The notes beneath the pieces were generated by a model. That model made no database searches. It had not been told where the DNA came from and was given only the letters and a program-made list of their open reading frames with translations. From Plastoroseomonas hellenica (GTDB taxonomy: Bacteria > Pseudomonadota > Alphaproteobacteria > Acetobacterales > Acetobacteraceae): a stretch of 64,000 nt of DNA. Positions within the stretch are counted from its first letter, which is position 1; every line of letters begins with the position of its first letter. The stretch spans positions 1-64,000 of the forward strand of contig NZ_JAAGBB010000011.1 of the NCBI RefSeq assembly GCF_018129085.1, in the 5' to 3' direction. A program made the translations under genes and the position numbers. Positions 42,371 through 51,302 of this stretch are shown here, piece by piece.

Positions 42371-43576
42371 ATGAACGCCATCGACCCGCGCGCCTCGGGT
42401 GCCACCCGGCAGGTGCTTTCGGATCGCTACCAATCCGTGCGCACCCGGACGGAAGAACTCGCCGAGCCGCTCTCGCCCGAGGATCAGGTGGTGCAGTCCA
42501 TGCCGGATGCCAGCCCGACCAAGTGGCACCGCGCGCACACCACCTGGTTCTTCGAGACTTTCCTGCTGCTGCCCTTCCTGCCGAGCTATCGGCGCCTCAA
42601 CGACGACTACGCCCTTCTCTTCAACTCCTACTACGTCGCTGCCGGGCCACGGCATGCGCGGCCCCGGCGCGGGTTGCTGACCCGGCCGTCCTGTGCCGAG
42701 GTCGCAGCCTATCGCACGGCGGTGGATGAGGGCATGGCGGCGCTGCTGCGCGACCCGCCGAAGGAGGCGGTGCCACTGATCGAGCTCGGCCTGCAGCACG
42801 AGCAGCAGCACCAGGAGTTGCTGCTGACCGACATCCTGCATGCGCTCGGCGGCAATCCGCTGAACCCGGCCTATGACCCAGCCTGGCAGGAACCGCGCGG
42901 CGCCACCGGCCCGGAGCGCATGCTGGACGGGCCGGAAGGGGTGGTCGAGATCGGCCATGACGGAAGCGGCTTCGCCTTCGACAACGAAGCGCCGCGGCAT
43001 CGTGCCTTCCTGGCGCCCTATCGCATCGCCGACCGGCTGGTCGGCAATGGCGAATGGCTCGCCTTCATGGAGGATGGCGGCTACCGCGAGCCACTGCTCT
43101 GGATGAGCGATGGCTGGGCCGCCCGCGAGGCCGAAGGCTGGGAAGCACCGCTCCATTGGGAGAAGCGCGACGGCGGCTGGATGCAGTTCGGCCTGGGCGG
43201 GCTGCGACCCCTCGATCCCGACCTGCCGGTGCGGCACATCTCCTGGTACGAGGCCGATGCCTTCGCGCGCTGGGCCGGCAAGCGCCTGCCGACCGAACAG
43301 GAATGGGAAGCCGCGGCGTCCCTGCCCGGCCTTGCCGATCTCGAGGGGATCGCCTGGCAATGGACCGGCAGCGCCTATCGCCCCTACCCCGGCTTCCAGC
43401 CCTGGGCCGGCGCGGTCGGCGAATACAACGGCAAGTTCATGATCGGGCAGATGGTGCTGCGTGGCGGTTCGCTGGCGACGCCGCCCGGTCACACGCGCCC
43501 GAGCTACCGCAACTTCTTCCCGCCCGGGGCGCGCTGGCAGTTCACCGGGCTGCGCCTGGCGGAGGACGTGGCGTGA
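42371..43576 (+). CDS. egtB: Ergothioneine biosynthesis sulfoxide synthase EgtB
   Basis: A 401-residue enzyme. The DinB-like N-terminal domain supplies metal ligands, seen in WHRAHTTWFFETF and in LQHEQQHQELLL (His143 and His147). The C-terminal formylglycine-generating-like domain ends LRGGSLATPPGHTRPSYRNFFPPGARWQFTGLRLAED. It is a non-heme iron enzyme that joins hercynine to a thiol using oxygen. ATG at 42371. It overlaps egtD by 4 nt. Confidence 0.93.
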   Translation: MNAIDPRASGATRQVLSDRYQSVRTRTEELAEPLSPEDQVVQSMPDASPTKWHRAHTTWFFETFLLLPFLPSYRRLNDDYALLFNSYYVAAGPRHARPRRGLLTRPSCAEVAAYRTAVDEGMAALLRDPPKEAVPLIELGLQHEQQHQELLLTDILHALGGNPLNPAYDPAWQEPRGATGPERMLDGPEGVVEIGHDGSGFAFDNEAPRHRAFLAPYRIADRLVGNGEWLAFMEDGGYREPLLWMSDGWAAREAEGWEAPLHWEKRDGGWMQFGLGGLRPLDPDLPVRHISWYEADAFARWAGKRLPTEQEWEAAASLPGLADLEGIAWQWTGSAYRPYPGFQPWAGAVGEYNGKFMIGQMVLRGGSLATPPGHTRPSYRNFFPPGARWQFTGLRLAEDVA

Positions 43577-44532
43577 GCGGCGCCCTCTCCCGCAGCCCGG
43601 CCGAGGCGCAGCGCGCCGCGCTGATCGCCGATGCCCTGGCGGGGCTTTCCGCCGCGCGCAAGACGCTGCCCTGCAAATGGCTCTACGACGCCGAGGGCTG
43701 CGCGCTGTTCGAAGCCATCACGCGACTGCCGGAATACTACCCGACGCGGACGGAGACGCGGATCCTGCGGGAATGCGGGCCGGCGATCGCGGACGCGATC
43801 GGGCCCGGTGCCGCGGTGGTGGAATTCGGCCCCGGCGACGGCGCCAAGGCGGTGCTGCTGCTGCGGGCGCTGGCCGCGCCTGCCGCCTATCTCCCCGTCG
43901 ACATCGCGCCGGAATGGCTGGATGCCGCGGCCGGCCGCGTCGCCTCGGCCTTCCCCGGGCTGCCGGTGCGGCCGGTGGTCGCCGATTTCGCCCAGCCTTT
44001 CGACCTCGCCGGGCGGGCGGATGGCAGCGCCACGCATCTCGGCTTCTTCCCGGGATCGACCATCGGCAATTTCGAGCCGGAGGAGGCGGTGCGCTTCCTC
44101 CGCCGCGCCCGCACCACCCTTCGCGCTGGCGCGCGCCTGCTGCTCGGCGCCGATCTCGTGAAGGATGCGCGGGTGCTGGAGGCCGCCTATGACGACGCCG
44201 CCGGCGTCACCGCCGCCTTCGACCTGAACCTGCTGGCGCGGCTGAACCGGGAAGCCGGTGCCGATTTCGACCTCGGCGGCTTCCGCCACGCCGCCATCTG
44301 GAATGCGGAGAAGGAGCGGATCGAGATGCATCTCGTCTCCCGCCGTGCCCAATCCGTGCGCCTGGCCGGACGTGTCTTCCGCTTCGCCCAGGGCGAGACC
44401 ATCCATACCGAGAGCAGCCATAAATACCGGCCGGAGCGCCTGCGCGACATGGCGGCCGCGGCCGGCTGGCGGGCGGCGGCGATGTGGACGGATCCGGACG
44501 GCCTCTTTTCCGTCTGGCTGCTGGAGGGCTGA
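43573..44532 (+). CDS. egtD: L-histidine N-alpha-methyltransferase EgtD
   Basis: A 319-residue SAM-dependent methyltransferase converting histidine to hercynine (trimethylhistidine). KWLYDAEGCALFEAITRLPEYYPTRTE is the family start, VVEFGPGDGAKAVLLL binds SAM, and FFPGSTIGNFEPEEA is diagnostic. The GTG at 43573 overlaps the egtB stop (GTGA), so translation is coupled. Together with EgtB it makes the ergothioneine backbone; a C-S lyase must be elsewhere. Confidence 0.94.
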   Translation: MSGALSRSPAEAQRAALIADALAGLSAARKTLPCKWLYDAEGCALFEAITRLPEYYPTRTETRILRECGPAIADAIGPGAAVVEFGPGDGAKAVLLLRALAAPAAYLPVDIAPEWLDAAAGRVASAFPGLPVRPVVADFAQPFDLAGRADGSATHLGFFPGSTIGNFEPEEAVRFLRRARTTLRAGARLLLGADLVKDARVLEAAYDDAAGVTAAFDLNLLARLNREAGADFDLGGFRHAAIWNAEKERIEMHLVSRRAQSVRLAGRVFRFAQGETIHTESSHKYRPERLRDMAAAAGWRAAAMWTDPDGLFSVWLLEG

Positions 44533-44537
44533 GGCGC

Positions 44538-45617
44538 ATGAGCGCGACCGAGCCGCGCAAGGGCACGCCCGATCCGCAGCTCGGGGAGGCCGAGTTCCGC
44601 CGCCGCTTCCGCGGCCAGTTCGTGGACCCCGCCTTCGACGCCCTCGCGCCCGAACTCGATCGCATCACCAGCGCCGCCTGGGATGCCTATAGCCACCACC
44701 GCAAGGCGCCGCATACGCGCAAGGCAGGGCCCGGCTTCCATGACCCCGACTACGATCTCGCGACCGATTGGATCGCCGCGCGCGATGCCATCGCGGCCGC
44801 GCAGCGCCGACACGAGGATGCCGGCGGTCCCGCGCGCTTCCTGCTGATCAGCGGCTCCTCGCGCAGCGAGCACACCTGCCCGGGCGAGATGTCCAAATCC
44901 TACCGCCTGGTGCAGATGGCGCGGGACATCCTGCTCGCGGCTCCGGGGACCGAGGTGGAGGTGCTGGAGCTGCACCGGCTCTCATCCGAATACGGGCGCC
45001 ATATCCATCCCTGCAAGGCCTGCTTCTCGACCTCGCCCGCGCTCTGTCACTGGCCCTGCTCCTGCTATCCGAATTACTCGCTCGGCCAGGTGCAGGACTG
45101 GATGAACGATATCTATCCGATGTGGGTCGCGGCGCATGGCGTCATGATCGTCACCCCCGTGAACTGGTACCAGGTCTCCTCCCCCGTGAAGCTGATGATG
45201 GACCGGCTGGTCTGCGCGGATGGCGGCAACCCGGACCCGACGCTCACCCAGGGCAAGGATGCGGCGCGCGCCAAGGCGATCGAGCTCGCGGGGTGGGACT
45301 ATCCGCGGCACCTCGAGGGCCGGATCTTCTCGGTCATCGTGCATGGCGACGTGGAGGGGGCGGAGAATGTGCGGCGCAGCCTCTCCGACTGGCTGCGCTT
45401 CATGCATCTGATCCCGGCGGGGACGCTCGCGGAGGTGGATCGCTACATCGGCTACTGGAAGCCCTACGCCACGAACCACCAGGAGCTGGATGCCGATGAG
45501 CCTTTCCAGGAGGAGGTGCGGAACGCGGCGCGCACGCTGCTGGAAGCGGTCGTCGCGAAGCGCCGGGGGCAGCGCGCCACGGCCGGCGAGGCGTTGCGGC
45601 AGCCCCGCCAGAAATGA
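44538..45617 (+). CDS. NAD(P)H-dependent FMN reductase-like flavodoxin-fold protein with Cys cluster
   Basis: A 359-residue protein. The first 110 residues form an extension, then a flavodoxin fold starts at ARFLLISGSSRSEHTC. A cysteine-rich stretch HPCKACFSTSPALCHWPCSC holds Cys159, 162, 170, 174 and 176, which may bind metal or a cofactor. GVMIVTPVNWYQVSSPVKLMMDRLVCADGG closes the FMN site. The ATG at 44538 lies 5 bp after egtD, so it is the third gene of the egt unit. Co-expression suggests a redox role around ergothioneine, but this is inference. Confidence 0.75.
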   Translation: MSATEPRKGTPDPQLGEAEFRRRFRGQFVDPAFDALAPELDRITSAAWDAYSHHRKAPHTRKAGPGFHDPDYDLATDWIAARDAIAAAQRRHEDAGGPARFLLISGSSRSEHTCPGEMSKSYRLVQMARDILLAAPGTEVEVLELHRLSSEYGRHIHPCKACFSTSPALCHWPCSCYPNYSLGQVQDWMNDIYPMWVAAHGVMIVTPVNWYQVSSPVKLMMDRLVCADGGNPDPTLTQGKDAARAKAIELAGWDYPRHLEGRIFSVIVHGDVEGAENVRRSLSDWLRFMHLIPAGTLAEVDRYIGYWKPYATNHQELDADEPFQEEVRNAARTLLEAVVAKRRGQRATAGEALRQPRQK

Positions 45618-45713
45618 GGCGGCCGCCGCGCGCCTGAACGCCTGAACACCCCTGACGGCACCACGCAGCCGTGACCGCCTGGCCTGCTCGCCTGCGGAGC
45701 GGAGCAGGCTGCC

Positions 45714-45860
45714 GATCAGCACCGCGTCATCGCCGCGCTGATCGACCCGCACCGCGCGCCGAGCGTGAAGGCCTGGGCCGCCGCCCAGCCTAGGCGCGGC
45801 TGTTCATCAGCATCCCGACGCTCGGCGAATACGATAAGGGGAGGACGATCCGGCGCGGTT
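45714..45860 (+). pseudogene. VapC-like PIN-domain toxin relic
   Basis: One frame reads VIAALIDPHRAPSVKAWAAAQP (from about 45726); the next frame (from 45797) reads RLFISIPTLGEYDKG. Joined, these match the N-terminal quarter of VapC toxins, where DP-x-x-V-x-x-W is followed by LF-[LI]-S-[VI]-x-TL-GE-[IY]-x-[KR]-G. A frame change separates the halves and the acidic start (LLDTN) and C-terminal residues are missing. No VapB antitoxin is seen. The whole 382-bp gap 45618-45999 has no other gene. Confidence 0.4.
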
Positions 45861-45999
45861 CCCGCTGTCCTGATCCGCGGATCGGACGCGGCGCCGAACG
45901 GCACGCGATCCCCCTGTACCGCCGCCCTTCGATGGCGGCGCGAGCCAGGGTCAGAGCACGGCAAGCGTTAACGGCGTGTATCGGGTGCGCGTGCACAGC

Positions 46000-46530
46000 T
46001 CACCCCCAGAGGCGCCGCCGCATGGCGCTCCGCGACAGGATGGCGAAGACCGCGAGGCCGCCGATGACGGAGACATGCTCCAGCGCCACCGTCAGGTCGC
46101 GGAAGGCCGCCTCCCCCTCCTTGGCCCAGAAGGGATGCGCGATCGGGATGGTGAGCAGGGTGAAGACCGCAAGCGCGCCGGTCGCCAGCCAGGTCCAGCG
46201 ATCGAGGATGATCAACAGCGAAGCGCCGATCTGCAGGGTGAGCGTCGCCGCGTTGAAGGCCCAGCCGGGCGTCAGGCCGAAGCCTTCCATCTCAGCCGCG
46301 CCGGCGCTGACATCGACCAGCTTGCCGATGCCGGCCGACCAGAAGACCAAGGTCAGCAACACCCGCGCCAGGATATCGAAGGCGCGCGATTCCAGGATCA
46401 CCGCGATGGCGCAGGGCATGGAGGCGCCGGCCCGCGGCGGCGCCAGCAGGGCGCCGAGCGCATGGGCGCTTTCGATGGTGGTGAACTTGTCGCCGGCCAT
46501 CGGCGCCGGCGCCCTCGAATCCTTGGTCAT
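46000..46530 (-). CDS. DoxX-family membrane protein
   Basis: A 176-residue protein with four hydrophobic segments. The core ILARVLLTLVFWSAGIGKLVD is the DoxX signature, followed by GWAFNAATLTLQIGASLLIIL. An N-terminal extension of about 45 residues precedes it. The ATG at 46530 follows GGGAGG; a longer start at 46587 is less likely. DoxX proteins are linked to oxidative or thiol stress, with no defined reaction here. Confidence 0.72.
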   Translation of the reverse strand: MTKDSRAPAPMAGDKFTTIESAHALGALLAPPRAGASMPCAIAVILESRAFDILARVLLTLVFWSAGIGKLVDVSAGAAEMEGFGLTPGWAFNAATLTLQIGASLLIILDRWTWLATGALAVFTLLTIPIAHPFWAKEGEAAFRDLTVALEHVSVIGGLAVFAILSRSAMRRRLWG

Positions 46531-46672
46531 GTCGGCCCTCCCGTCGCGACGCGGTGTCGCCAGCCGACAGGGTTTGTAAAACCTCAACCAAGATTGAGGT
46601 CAAGTCGCGTCCATTCCGATGACGACGGGAAAGCAGCCACGTGGCGCAGCTGATACGAGGCAAGACTTCGCC

Positions 46673-46870
46673 TCAGGTGCCAGCCCCCACACGGATGACG
46701 TTGTACAGATGGCGCCCGAGGTACAGATCGAAGCCGGCAAGAAGAGTCCAGGCCGAGCAGTAAACCCAGAATATCATGCGGGCCTTGGACACACCCGACC
46801 TCTCCCATCCGAGATCCGGAGCGGCTATTTTCTCCTCCAAGCGTGAAACGTAATTCCACTTGGTGACTAT
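46673..46870 (-). pseudogene. C-terminal fragment of an unrecognised membrane protein
   Basis: The minus-strand frame ending at 46673 encodes RLEEKIAAPDLGWERSG, then MIFWVYCSAWTLLAGFD and YLGRHLYNVIRV, a charged stretch followed by one membrane-spanning helix. This reads like the tail of a real protein, with lower GC than neighbours. Upstream (to the right) the frame runs into the antisense of the GNAT fragment, so the N-terminus is missing. No family is recognised. The rest of the 46531-46870 gap holds no other feature. Confidence 0.35.
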
Positions 46871-47230
46871 TGGTGCCAGGTGACGCCACACGATGCCGTG
46901 CCCTGGCTCGACCGCACCTGGCGGCTCCGGCGCGTGGACGACCTGCCGGTCTGGTCCCTCTCCTGCCTCTATGTGCGCAAGGGCTATCGCCGGCGCGGCG
47001 TCACCGCCCAACTGATCGCGGCGGCGCTGGAGGCCGCGCGCCGCGCCGGGGCGCCCGCGCTCGAGGCCTATCCCTTCGATGCCGCGGTCTCGCCGAGCGC
47101 CTCCGGCAGCGGCTATGCATCGACCTTCGCGCGCGCCGGCTTCAAGGTCGTCGCGCGGCGCGCACCGGCCCGCCCGATCATGCGTCATGATCTGAGCGGA
47201 TCGGCCCGCCATGCTAGCTTCCCCGCATGA
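46868..47230 (+). pseudogene. N-terminally truncated GNAT acetyltransferase
   Basis: Homology begins abruptly at YWCQVTPHDAVPWLDRTWRLRRVDD and continues through the acetyl-CoA-binding block LYVRKGYRRRGVTAQLIAAALEAARRAG and the end RRAPARPIMRHDL. The usual first 80 or so residues are absent; the frame upstream reaches a stop at 46844-46846 within unrelated AT-richer sequence. A GTG at 46880 could start a 116-residue product, but the first half of the fold would be missing. The truncation point coincides with the fragment on the opposite strand, which implies a deletion or recombination scar. Confidence 0.55.
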
Positions 47231-47282
47231 CCGGCTCTGACCAGTTCTGCCCGATCCCGCGGGCCCATGCGGCGCCAGCGCC

Positions 47283-47669
47283 ATGAGCATCCGCATCGTC
47301 CGCCTCGGCACGCCGCGCCTGCCGCGGGAAGGCACCCGGATCGGCACCGTGCGGCGGCTGCCCCGCGGCATCAGCAAGGAACGCTACGCGGCGGAGGATT
47401 GGTTCGACGTCTGGTACCCCGAGCTCGCGCCGAGCGCCGCGCTGGTGACGCGGGCCAAGGCCGCCGCCACGGCGGAGGAATGGCGCGCCTTCATCCGCGC
47501 CTTCCGGGCGGAGATGAACCAGCCCGCGCCGCGGCGCACGCTCGATCTCCTCGCGGCACTCTCGCACGGCGCCGATTTCTCGGTCGGTTGCTACTGCGCG
47601 GATGAGGCCCGCTGCCATCGCTCGGTGCTGCGGGAACTGCTTGCCGAACGCGGCGCCACGCTCGCCTGA
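47283..47669 (+). CDS. DUF488 family protein
   Basis: A 128-residue protein. KERYAAEDWFDVWYPELAPSAALV and the Cys-rich end VGCYCADEARCHRSVLRELL are the family core, in which C-x-C-x(5)-CHR is conserved. The family is of unknown biochemical role, sometimes linked to stress. ATG at 47283. Confidence 0.85.
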   Translation: MSIRIVRLGTPRLPREGTRIGTVRRLPRGISKERYAAEDWFDVWYPELAPSAALVTRAKAAATAEEWRAFIRAFRAEMNQPAPRRTLDLLAALSHGADFSVGCYCADEARCHRSVLRELLAERGATLA

Positions 47670-47690
47670 TCCCGCCCCGACCGGTCCGTA

Positions 47691-48380
47691 TCACGGACCC
47701 GAGGGTGCGCTGGGAAAGAGCACCGGCAACCTCTGTTCGGCGGCGGTCCAGCTCCGGACGTGGTACCGCCGCAGAAGGGCGACACTCACCGCGAAAGCGA
47801 TGGCCCCCGGGACCACCACGGCACCAACGGTGACGCCGAGGAGCGTCTTCGTCACCACGCCCACGAAGACGCCGGCGATGGCGCTGGCAATCACGCTCAC
47901 CAGCCCCGCCGTGCTCATGAAGGACTGCCAGCGCGACGGCTTGAGCGCCTTGTCGGTCAGAAGGGCCTCGTCGTCGTCATGCGTGGCGTGGACCAGGTAT
48001 TTTTCCACCGACGGTGCCAGCTCGACATAATAGTGCCGCGCCCGCGCGATGCCGCGCGCATGCACCATGTCTTCGATGGCGACCTGGACCGCCCGCACGA
48101 AGGTGACGAGGCCAATGAAATAGAGGCAGGGCAGCAGGATCAGGCTGAACAGCACGAACGGCGCGCCCATCTGCGTGACCTGCGCGACGAAGGCGAGCGC
48201 GATCGTCGCGCTCGAGACCGACGTCAGGAACAGGTTGGCGCGTTGGTTCGCCTCCTGGATCGTCGCCGCCCGGGCGGTCTGCAGCACGAAGTGTTCGGTC
48301 GTCAGGCATTGCAGGACGTGGCGGGTCTCGGCCTCGTCCGCGTGCTGCTCGACAGTGTCCTTGCGTCCATGCTGTGACAT
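47691..48380 (-). CDS. Four-helix membrane protein of unknown function
   Basis: A 229-residue protein. An N-terminal amphipathic region of about 55 residues (HFVLQTARAATIQEANQRA) precedes four membrane segments in two pairs, near residues 57-110 and 170-215. A cytoplasmic loop of about 60 residues with HYYVELAPSVEKYL lies between them. The ATG at 48380 has GGAAG upstream. I recognise the pattern from unnamed bacterial proteins but no function. It is convergent with the DUF488 gene and near a CYTH-CHAD gene. Confidence 0.6.
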   Translation of the reverse strand: MSQHGRKDTVEQHADEAETRHVLQCLTTEHFVLQTARAATIQEANQRANLFLTSVSSATIALAFVAQVTQMGAPFVLFSLILLPCLYFIGLVTFVRAVQVAIEDMVHARGIARARHYYVELAPSVEKYLVHATHDDDEALLTDKALKPSRWQSFMSTAGLVSVIASAIAGVFVGVVTKTLLGVTVGAVVVPGAIAFAVSVALLRRYHVRSWTAAEQRLPVLFPSAPSGP

Positions 48381-48632
48381 CGCTTCCGCATCACTTCCGG
48401 AGGCAATCTCGTTCAAGAACGGCCGACGCCTTCGCCGGTTCCATCGCCGCAGCCGTCCGGAACGCCCTGCCCAGGCGCGGCAGCCGGTGACGACCGTAAA
48501 ATCACGCGGTTGATACCAGGCATCGCGTTCACGATGCGGTTCACACCCGCACATCGCCCCCGCGCGAAGGAACCTGCCCGGCGGGCGCGCTTTACCCATC
48601 CGCGCAACGCGGTTCTTGAGGAGGGTCTGGCG

Positions 48633-50087
48633 GTGCCCGAGGAATTGGAACTGAAGCTCGAGCTGTCCCGCCGTGCCGCCGATGTCCTGGCGGCCTCCGA
48701 CCTGTTCGGAGAGGCAAGGGCGAAGGCGGACCAGCATGCGATCTATTTCGACACGCCCGATCAGGCGCTGTTCCAATCCGGCCTGTCTCTCCGCATTCGT
48801 CGCTCAGGCCAGCAGCGCGTGCGGACGGTGAAGGCGGAGAATGCCAAGTCAGCCGGCTTCTTCGCCCGCCCGGAATGGGAGCGGCCGGTCAGCAGCGACA
48901 GGCCGGTGCTTGATGGCCGCACGCCGATCGCAGGGCTTTTGAAGGATCGGCCGGACGTCATCGCGCCGGCCTTCGAGGTCCAGGCCGAACGCCGGACCTG
49001 GATCCTGGACGAAGAGGGCGCCAGGATCGAGCTCGTCATCGATCGCGGCGCGGTGCGCGCACTCGAACGCATCATACCGCTGTATGAAATCGAGTTGGAG
49101 CTGAAGACCGGATCCCCTGCATCGCTCTTCGCGCTGGCGCGTGGGATCGATGCGATCGCGCCCATCCGGATCGGCGTGCTGAGCAAGGCCGAGCGGGGCT
49201 ATCGCCTGCTCGGCCCGGCGAAATCGGCCCACAAGGCTGAACCGGTCGCGCTCGACCTGGAAATGGCCGCCGCGGAGGCCTTCCAGGCGATCGCACGCTC
49301 CTGCCTGCGTCACTACCGTCTGAACGAAGCCATTCTTCTCGAGCGGCGCGAGGCCGAGGCGCTGCACCAGGCGCGCGTCGCGATCCGGCGCCTGCGCTCG
49401 GGCTTCTCGATCTTCAAGGCCATGCTGACCGATCGGCAGGCCGCGCGCCTCCGGCATGGGTTGCGCAATCTCGGCGTGGTCCTGGGCGAGGCCCGCAACA
49501 TCGACGTGCTTATCCGGCAGGCCGGCACCGGCAGCCTGCATGACCGGCTGTCCCAGGCCCGCGACGCCGCCTACACCGAGGTGGAGAAGGCATTGGCGTC
49601 CGATCATACGCGCGCCGTGATGCTCGATCTCGTCGAATGGCTGGCGATCGGCGACTGGCTGCAGGATCCTGAGACCCAACAGCTTCGCGACATGCCCGCC
49701 CGAAGCTTCGCCGAAGAGGCGCTCGACCGCTTCCGGAGGAAGGTGAAGAAGCACGGCAGAGACCTCGAGAACCTGCCGGACGAGGCGCGCCACGAGCTAC
49801 GCAAGGACGCCAAGAAGCTGCGCTACGCCGCCGCCTTCTTCGTCGCGCTGTTCAACGGCAAGCCGGAGCAGCGCCGGCTCGCGAAGTTCGTTGACGCGCT
49901 CGAGGAGCTGCAGGACCAGCTCGGTGCGCTCAACGATCTGGTCACGGCTCCCGCAGTCCTCGGCAAATATCGCCTCGCGGCGCATCCCGATGCGAAGGCG
50001 CTGCTGGGGAAGGGCAAGAAGCCCAGGCTGCTCGATGCGGCCGCGGCGGCGCATGGCGATCTGCTCGACGCCAAGGCCTTCTGGTGA
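48633..50087 (+). CDS. CYTH and CHAD domain-containing protein
   Basis: A 484-residue protein. The CYTH domain (about 1-200) begins EELELKLEL, giving the E-x-E-x-K motif of triphosphate tunnel enzymes. The CHAD domain (about 220-480) is helical with conserved His in LHQARVAIRRLRSG and HELRKDAKKLRYAA; CHAD binds polyphosphate in known cases. The combination suggests triphosphate or polyphosphate metabolism. The GTG at 48633 has GGAG upstream; other starts farther upstream would add non-homologous residues. Confidence 0.88.
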   Translation: MPEELELKLELSRRAADVLAASDLFGEARAKADQHAIYFDTPDQALFQSGLSLRIRRSGQQRVRTVKAENAKSAGFFARPEWERPVSSDRPVLDGRTPIAGLLKDRPDVIAPAFEVQAERRTWILDEEGARIELVIDRGAVRALERIIPLYEIELELKTGSPASLFALARGIDAIAPIRIGVLSKAERGYRLLGPAKSAHKAEPVALDLEMAAAEAFQAIARSCLRHYRLNEAILLERREAEALHQARVAIRRLRSGFSIFKAMLTDRQAARLRHGLRNLGVVLGEARNIDVLIRQAGTGSLHDRLSQARDAAYTEVEKALASDHTRAVMLDLVEWLAIGDWLQDPETQQLRDMPARSFAEEALDRFRRKVKKHGRDLENLPDEARHELRKDAKKLRYAAAFFVALFNGKPEQRRLAKFVDALEELQDQLGALNDLVTAPAVLGKYRLAAHPDAKALLGKGKKPRLLDAAAAAHGDLLDAKAFW

Positions 50088-50242
50088 CGAAGGCGCCTCA
50101 GACGCAGGGCACAGAAGAGCCGTTCTCAACCTTCGGATAGCCGTTAGACATGATAGGAGCGCTCCGACTTTGCGTGGGGGCGCCCGCAACGACGGCGGGA
50201 AGAATCCCGGCAGGTACAGGCTTCGCCGCTGAAGGATTGAGG

Positions 50243-50935
50243 ATGCTGACCCGATTTGCCCTGGGGCTGGGCCTTCTCCTACAGACCGGGTGCGGGATCG
50301 CGCCTTCGCCTGCCGAGCGGCGCCCGTCCTTCGCGCCGGATCAGCCCATGGTGTCCTGCGCTGGCGATCCTTCCTGCCGCTTCCTGACAGCCGGCGAAAT
50401 CAGGCTGGCCGCCGGCATCTTCGGCAACAGGATCGACTACGCCGCGGTCCGCGTCTTCGACAGACCCGGCGGCATCCTCGGCCATTTCACCAGCAGCACC
50501 GCCCTGCGGAACGACATCCGCATCCATGATCCATCCAGCTACGCCGGTGATTTCAGCCAGGCGCCGCCCGCGCTGCGGGCGCTGTTCCTGCATGAAATGA
50601 CGCATGTCTGGCAGTACCAGTCCGGCTGGAATTTCGTGCAGGAAAGGGTCGGCGAGTTCGTGAGGCACGGCTTCGACCGAGGAGCCGTCTACGAATACGC
50701 GCTGAACCGGCCCCACCTGTCCGATTATTCCACGGAACAGCAGGCCAATATCGTCGCGACATATCACGCCCGGCTCAGCGAGGCGGCGGATGCCGGAGAC
50801 GCCGGAAGAAGGCGTTCCTTGTGCGAGGCCGTCCGCGCCCATGAAGCCATCCTGTCGACGGAGCTGCCGTTGCAGAGATCCCATCTCTGCTCGAACCTTC
50901 GGGGAGGCAACACGGCGCCACGCGTCATTCCCTGA
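50243..50935 (+). CDS. Putative zinc-dependent lipoprotein with HExxH motif
   Basis: A 230-residue protein. The lipobox LLQTGC gives the lipidated Cys17. ALFLHEMTHVWQYQSGW contains His117-Glu118 and His121, a zinc-metallopeptidase signature as in DUF4157-like proteins, with the Trp/Gln tail often seen there. A third ligand is not certain. The rest is not recognised. The ATG at 50243 directly follows GGATTGAGG. It would sit at the periplasmic face of a membrane. Confidence 0.55.
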   Translation: MLTRFALGLGLLLQTGCGIAPSPAERRPSFAPDQPMVSCAGDPSCRFLTAGEIRLAAGIFGNRIDYAAVRVFDRPGGILGHFTSSTALRNDIRIHDPSSYAGDFSQAPPALRALFLHEMTHVWQYQSGWNFVQERVGEFVRHGFDRGAVYEYALNRPHLSDYSTEQQANIVATYHARLSEAADAGDAGRRRSLCEAVRAHEAILSTELPLQRSHLCSNLRGGNTAPRVIP

Positions 50936-51302
50936 GAGCGTTCACGGCCCGGCCGGCACCGCTGCGTCGACTGGAGACCAGCTTCAGCCAGGGCGCCGCA
51001 TGGAAGGCGCTCATCAGCGCGTACATCAGGCCCATGCCGCTCAGCGGTGACGCATCCTGCGCGGCCGAGCAGAGGACATCCGGCGGGCCGCCGCCGAAAC
51101 CCGTCAGCAGCGCCATGACCGCGAAGCTCGGCGCGGCCGCGAGGCAGAGCAGGTCGGCAGCGCCGCCGGCGGCCGCCTTGCCGCCGCCGGCGCCGGCCGC
51201 CGCGGCTTGACGCTGGGCCGCCATCATCATGGCGGCTCCACGACTATCCCCGGATATCCCGCTCGTGCCGGTCGAGGGGGGCCACATCATCATGTCAGCC
51301 AT
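50925..51302 (-). CDS. Small hypothetical membrane protein
   Basis: About 125 residues, rich in Met, Ala and Gly. Two hydrophobic stretches are seen (LLCLAAAPSFAVMALLTGFGG and SGMGLMYALMSAFHAAPWL). Its start region overlaps the end of the DUF899 gene on the same strand, and its end overlaps the converging HExxH gene by 11 nt. The ATG at 51302 is a guess; later Met codons are possible. Function unknown. Confidence 0.45.
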   Translation of the reverse strand: MADMMMWPPSTGTSGISGDSRGAAMMMAAQRQAAAAGAGGGKAAAGGAADLLCLAAAPSFAVMALLTGFGGGPPDVLCSAAQDASPLSGMGLMYALMSAFHAAPWLKLVSSRRSGAGRAVNALRE

